The notes below the pieces were generated by a model. The model saw only the letters and a list, made by a program, of their open reading frames with translations. It was not told where the DNA came from and made no database searches. 9,915 bases of DNA, taken from the NCBI GenBank assembly GCA_903930085.1, contig CAIYXD010000156.1, positions 1 through 9,915 of the forward strand, in the 5' to 3' direction. Origin of the DNA: an uncultured Flavobacteriia bacterium (GTDB lineage: Bacteria > Bacteroidota > Bacteroidia > Flavobacteriales_D > Crocinitomicaceae). Of the stretch, positions 7,221 through 9,915 are shown piece after piece. Every line of letters begins with the position of its first letter. Position 1 is the first letter of the stretch. The position numbers and the translations under genes are program-made.

Positions 7221-8057
7221 TTATAATTGAGCAGTATCAATCAATCTTACTTCTCCGCAAAAAGCAGCAATACAGCAGGTTGAACTTTCGCTCCAAGTTT
7301 GATCAAGTGCCTCCAATGTTTCACTAGAAACGATTTCCAGGTATTCTAATTCCAATTTTCCCTTCTTGAAAAATTCCATTGCTTTTTCCCGGGATACAGC
7401 AGGAGAAAACTCCTTCTTTAATTTTTTCAGCAAGGCCAAGGTTTGAAATAGAATAAGCGCATCTTCCTTCTGCGTTTCCGATAATCGCAGGTTTCTGCTG
7501 CTTAAAGCAAGACCATTTGTCGATCTTTCAATAGCACAAGCTACAATTTCAATTGGTAGAGCAAGTTTTTTTGTCATTAATCGAATAACAGCAACTTGCT
7601 GAAAATCTTTTAAACCAAAGAATGCTTTTTGAGGCTGGACAATCTGAAATAAATTGCGAACAACATGCACCACGCCCTGAAAATGTCCAGGTCGAAATTT
7701 TCCCTCCATGACTAAATCTATTCCTTCCAAGTCGAATGGCCCAAAGAAATCATCCTCCGGGTATATTTCCGAAACTGCTGGCGCGAAGACAAAAATGTCG
7801 CCTTCCTTCTGCAGAAGAGCTATGTCCGCTTGCAGCGTGCGCGGGTATTTATCTAAATCAGATGCAGTGTTAAATTGTGTTGGATTTACAAAAATGCTAA
7901 CCACAACTTGGTCGGTAACCTGCAATGCGCTTCGAACTAGGGAAATATGGCCATCGTGCAATGCACCCATCGTTGGAACAAATCCAATGGATTTCCCTGC
8001 TGCTTTGATTTCTTTTAGCGCTTGAATGAGCGATTGTTTGTCTTGAAAGATCTGCAT
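7221..8057 (-). CDS. panC: Pantothenate synthetase
   Basis: Condenses pantoate and beta-alanine with ATP, through a pantoyl-adenylate, to give pantothenate for coenzyme A. The 278-residue protein, numbered from this start, has PTMGALHDGH (28-37, with the HIGH-type HDGH), FVNPTQF (56-62), RPGHFQGV (122-129), FGLKDFQQ (147-154, with the KD pair of the ATP loop) and LSSRN (185-189), all standard for PanC. An in-frame ATG at 8084 would add nine residues. I prefer 8057 because MQIF is the usual N-terminus and because a -7 element at 8096-8089 would put the transcription start at about 8083, at or past the upstream ATG. The gene converges on murF-alr with 31 nt between stops. The aspartate decarboxylase gene panD is not beside it in this window. 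Activity is expected. Confidence 0.96.
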   Translation of the reverse strand: MQIFQDKQSLIQALKEIKAAGKSIGFVPTMGALHDGHISLVRSALQVTDQVVVSIFVNPTQFNTASDLDKYPRTLQADIALLQKEGDIFVFAPAVSEIYPEDDFFGPFDLEGIDLVMEGKFRPGHFQGVVHVVRNLFQIVQPQKAFFGLKDFQQVAVIRLMTKKLALPIEIVACAIERSTNGLALSSRNLRLSETQKEDALILFQTLALLKKLKKEFSPAVSREKAMEFFKKGKLELEYLEIVSSETLEALDQTWSESSTCCIAAFCGEVRLIDTAQL

Positions 8058-8070
8058 GAACTGTACCCAA

Positions 8071-8085
8071 ATTGATAAGATCAAT
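8071..8085. promoter_or_regulatory. Perfect 6-bp dyad in the panC leader (candidate operator)
   Basis: ATTGAT and ATCAAT are perfect inverted arms around AAG. The site lies 14-28 nt upstream of the preferred panC ATG, just downstream of the candidate -7 box, and would overlap the transcription start. That is a good place for a repressor, but no regulator is known here. Confidence 0.3.
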
Positions 8086-8088
8086 CGA

Positions 8089-8096
8089 CAAAACTA
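8089..8096 (-). promoter_or_regulatory. Candidate -7 element for panC
   Basis: On the minus strand the sequence is TAGTTTTG, a full match to TAnnTTTG. No TTG -33 element is found 17-23 nt upstream, so only half of the promoter is present. Its position favours the panC start at 8057 over 8084. Confidence 0.4.
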
Positions 8097-8102
8097 TCTC
8101 TT

Positions 8103-8137
8103 TTTGTTGAAGTTCCGCTTTTTTTTCTATATTTTTG
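8103..8137 (+). promoter_or_regulatory. Bacteroidota-type promoter for the GT5-domain and DUF4270 genes
   Basis: TTTG at 8103-8106 and TATTTTTG at 8130-8137 match both elements of the Bacteroidota housekeeping promoter. The spacer is 23 nt, at the long end of the accepted range. Transcription would start near 8143, giving an A/T-rich leader of about 20 nt before the ATG at 8163. This is the best promoter in the window. Confidence 0.6.
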
Positions 8138-8162
8138 TACTGTTTTTACGAATATAAAATTC

Positions 8163-8984
8163 ATGGAGAAAAAGAAAATACTTTTTGTGTCACAGGAAAT
8201 ACAACCATTTTTACCAAAATCTGAAATTTCAACTACTGCAAGACGCTTGCCGCAAGGGATTCAAGAGGCAGGAAAAGAGATACGTGTTTTTACGCCGCGC
8301 TTTGGAAGTATCAATGAACGCAGACACCAACTTCATGAAGTGATTCGATTGTCTGGAATGAATCTGATAATTGATGACAATGACCATCCGCTAATAATAA
8401 AAGTTGCTTCTATTTCTACAGCGCGGATGCAGGTTTATTTTATTGACAATGACGAATATTTTAAAAGAAAAAATACAGTTGCTGACGATAAAGGAGAATT
8501 TTATCCAGATAACGATGAACGCTCCATGTTTTTCTGCCGTGGCGTTTTGGAAACGGTTAAAAAACTTGGATGGCAACCAGATGTAATTCATTGCCATGGT
8601 TGGATGACATCCTTGATGGCCTTGTATATCAAGAAATTGTACAATAAAGATCCACACTTTGCAGATACGAAAGTTGTGTACAGTATTTATAACGATGGCT
8701 TTAACAAAAATTGGGACCCGAGATTCGCTGAGAAGCTTAAATTTGATGGTTTCGACGACGAAGTTGTGAGTCAGTTGCAAGACACAAGCTACGAAAATAT
8801 TACCCGCGTAATAACAAAATATGCAGATGGTATTAACGTTGCAAGTGAAGAATTGTCTCCTGAGTTGCGCACAATTTTCGATGAAGCGACTTGCTTAAAA
8901 CAAGATTACGTTCCTGAAGAGAACCAAACAAAAGTAATGTCGGAATTTTTTAATAAAGTAATTGAAGATAACGTACTTATATAA
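8163..8984 (+). CDS. Glycogen/starch synthase-like protein, N-terminal (GT5) domain only
   Basis: The 273-residue protein aligns by eye to the N-terminal Rossmann domain of glycogen synthase: KKILFVSQEIQPF (4-16), LPQGIQEAGKEIRVFTPRFG (29-48), VYFIDNDEYF (91-100) and QPDVIHCHGWMTSL (138-151). True glycogen synthases have about 480 residues. Their C-terminal domain, carrying most nucleotide-sugar contacts and the catalytic Arg, Lys and Glu, is absent here because the frame ends in a clean TAA. Two N-terminal signatures are also altered: KxGGL reads KSEIS (19-23), and HDWH reads HGWM (145-148). Glucan synthesis by this protein alone is therefore doubtful. Similar short proteins are often annotated as glycogen synthase in Bacteroidota, so it is probably a stable lineage, not a decayed gene. 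A good promoter lies upstream, and the DUF4270 lipoprotein gene starts 4 nt after its stop, suggesting one operon. It is divergent from panC. It should be cytoplasmic, with no signal peptide seen. Confidence 0.88.
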   Translation: MEKKKILFVSQEIQPFLPKSEISTTARRLPQGIQEAGKEIRVFTPRFGSINERRHQLHEVIRLSGMNLIIDDNDHPLIIKVASISTARMQVYFIDNDEYFKRKNTVADDKGEFYPDNDERSMFFCRGVLETVKKLGWQPDVIHCHGWMTSLMALYIKKLYNKDPHFADTKVVYSIYNDGFNKNWDPRFAEKLKFDGFDDEVVSQLQDTSYENITRVITKYADGINVASEELSPELRTIFDEATCLKQDYVPEENQTKVMSEFFNKVIEDNVLI

Positions 8985-8988
8985 TCGA

Positions 8989-9915
8989 ATGAATTTTATT
9001 TACCGAACTAAATGGCGGAGGGTTTTTGGACTTTCCGCTACTTTTTTGATAGCACTTTTTTTAACGGTTTCTTGTAAAAAGAAAGATTCAAACTTGGGAG
9101 CAGATCTCCTCGATCCGAATCAACTTTTAAATTCCGCACAAATCGACACATTTTCATTGAAAACATATACTGTTGAAGAGGATTCTGTTATAACGGATAA
9201 TCCTGTTTATGCAGTCTTGGGATCTTATAACGATCCGAAATTTGGAACGTTTAATGCAAACTTTTACACCCAATTTAGGTTATCTGGATTAAATCCAAAT
9301 TTTGGCGATGTTACAACAATCACAATTGATTCTACCATTCTTGGTTTGGAGTATGCATCTACGTATGGAGACATGTCCTCGCAAAAATTAGAGGTTTTTG
9401 AATTGACCGAAAGTATGTATTTGGATTCAACATATTACAGTTTCAGTACAATAGCTCGTTCTACTAAAAATTTGGTGCAACCAGGATTTGAAAATTTCGT
9501 TCCAAAACCTTCTGCAGTTACTGTCATTGGAGTAGATACAGTCGATACGCAATTGAGAATTCGATTGAAAAATATTCTTGCACAAAAGTTAATTAATGAG
9601 GCGACTTCCGGCGGGGTGAATTTTTCCACCAATGAATTATTTCTGAACTATTTCAAAGGTTTACATGTTCGTGTGAATAATGGCACACAAGCAAGCGGGG
9701 AGGGCGGTGTACTCTATTTTAATTTGAATGATCCTTTGTCAAAAATGACAATTTATTATACCCAAGCTGGGGTTCAGAAGAAGTTTGATTTTTTGATTAA
9801 TTCAGAATGCGCAGATTTTAACCATGTGGATATTAACAATTCGGGAAAGCCTATTCAAACCGTTATACAAGATACCATTTCAGGTCAAAAAGAATTTTAT
9901 GCTCAGGCATTTAAA
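8989..9915 (+). CDS. DUF4270 family lipoprotein (partial, C-terminus off the window)
   Basis: The frame is open from an ATG at 8989 to the right edge, 309 codons with no stop. Residues 1-29 are a lipoprotein signal: basic residues at 6-11 (RTKWRR), a hydrophobic core, then LTVSC with the acylated Cys at 29. The residues after the Cys are KKKDS. The mature part shows the start of a DUF4270 protein: LGADLLDPNQLL, DTFSLKTYTVEEDSV, the motif LGSYNDPKFGTFNANFYTQFRLS, DSTILGLEY, and a later FKGLHVRVN segment followed by GEGGVLYFNL. The family is common in Bacteroidota, and its function is unknown to me. An envelope location, probably outer membrane, is inferred from the lipobox. The gene follows the GT5-domain gene by 4 nt, so translation is likely coupled. 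From memory this family often lies next to glmS in the phylum, but the window ends too soon to test that. Confidence 0.88.
   Translation, partial: MNFIYRTKWRRVFGLSATFLIALFLTVSCKKKDSNLGADLLDPNQLLNSAQIDTFSLKTYTVEEDSVITDNPVYAVLGSYNDPKFGTFNANFYTQFRLSGLNPNFGDVTTITIDSTILGLEYASTYGDMSSQKLEVFELTESMYLDSTYYSFSTIARSTKNLVQPGFENFVPKPSAVTVIGVDTVDTQLRIRLKNILAQKLINEATSGGVNFSTNELFLNYFKGLHVRVNNGTQASGEGGVLYFNLNDPLSKMTIYYTQAGVQKKFDFLINSECADFNHVDINNSGKPIQTVIQDTISGQKEFYAQAFK

Noticed and set aside
8058..8084. Upstream in-frame ATG for panC at 8084
   Set aside because: The extra residues MILSIWVQF do not belong to the PanC N-terminus, and the candidate -7 box at 8096-8089 would place transcription start at or past this ATG. 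It remains a minor possibility.
8391..8780. Minus-strand open frame of 129 codons
   Set aside because: It is antisense to the GT5-domain gene and is a by-product of that gene's codon use.
1..9915. CRISPR arrays, tRNA or rRNA genes, insertion sequences, toxin-antitoxin or defence systems
   Set aside because: I looked for regular repeats, cloverleaf-like sequences, transposase motifs and known defence motifs on both strands and saw none. Nearly all of the window is explained by the eight genes listed.

Overview
The window looks like ordinary chromosome from a Bacteroidota bacterium, most likely of the Flavobacteriales type. The DNA is AT-rich, and there are almost no Shine-Dalgarno sequences in front of the genes. 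At least one promoter fits the Bacteroidota pattern (TTG, then TAnnTTTG). The gene content agrees: a murF-alr fusion, a DUF4270 lipoprotein, a stand-alone glycogen-synthase N-terminal domain, and a large secreted protein of a family usually exported by the type IX secretion system. I cannot fix the genus from sequence alone.

Layout. Positions 1-4108 are on the minus strand. Reading in the direction of transcription, they hold an acidic protein of unknown function (4108-3296), an M28-family zinc exopeptidase whose start overlaps its stop by 8 nt (3303-2044), and after a 145-nt gap a large secreted protein (1898-1) that runs off the left edge. A 174-nt divergent intergenic region rich in dyad symmetry (4109-4282) separates these from the plus-strand pair tdk (4283-4858) and murF-alr (4880-7189), which are 21 nt apart. 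murF-alr converges on panC (minus, 8057-7221). panC is divergent from a second plus-strand pair: a glycogen-synthase-like N-terminal domain protein (8163-8984) and, 4 nt later, a DUF4270 lipoprotein (8989 to the right edge). The window is almost entirely coding, and no gene-free stretch exceeds 300 nt.

How the genes relate. tdk makes dTMP by salvage. The MurF-Alr fusion makes D-alanine and adds D-Ala-D-Ala to the peptidoglycan precursor. PanC makes pantothenate for coenzyme A. These are housekeeping functions. The peptidase, the large secreted protein and the DUF4270 lipoprotein are exported. No mobile element, tRNA, rRNA, CRISPR array or defence system was found. The points most worth a second look are the truncated and motif-degenerate GT5 protein coupled to a DUF4270 lipoprotein, the shortened MurF half of the fusion with its TTG start, the unknown acidic protein coupled to the M28 peptidase, and several short perfect dyads in the intergenic regions.
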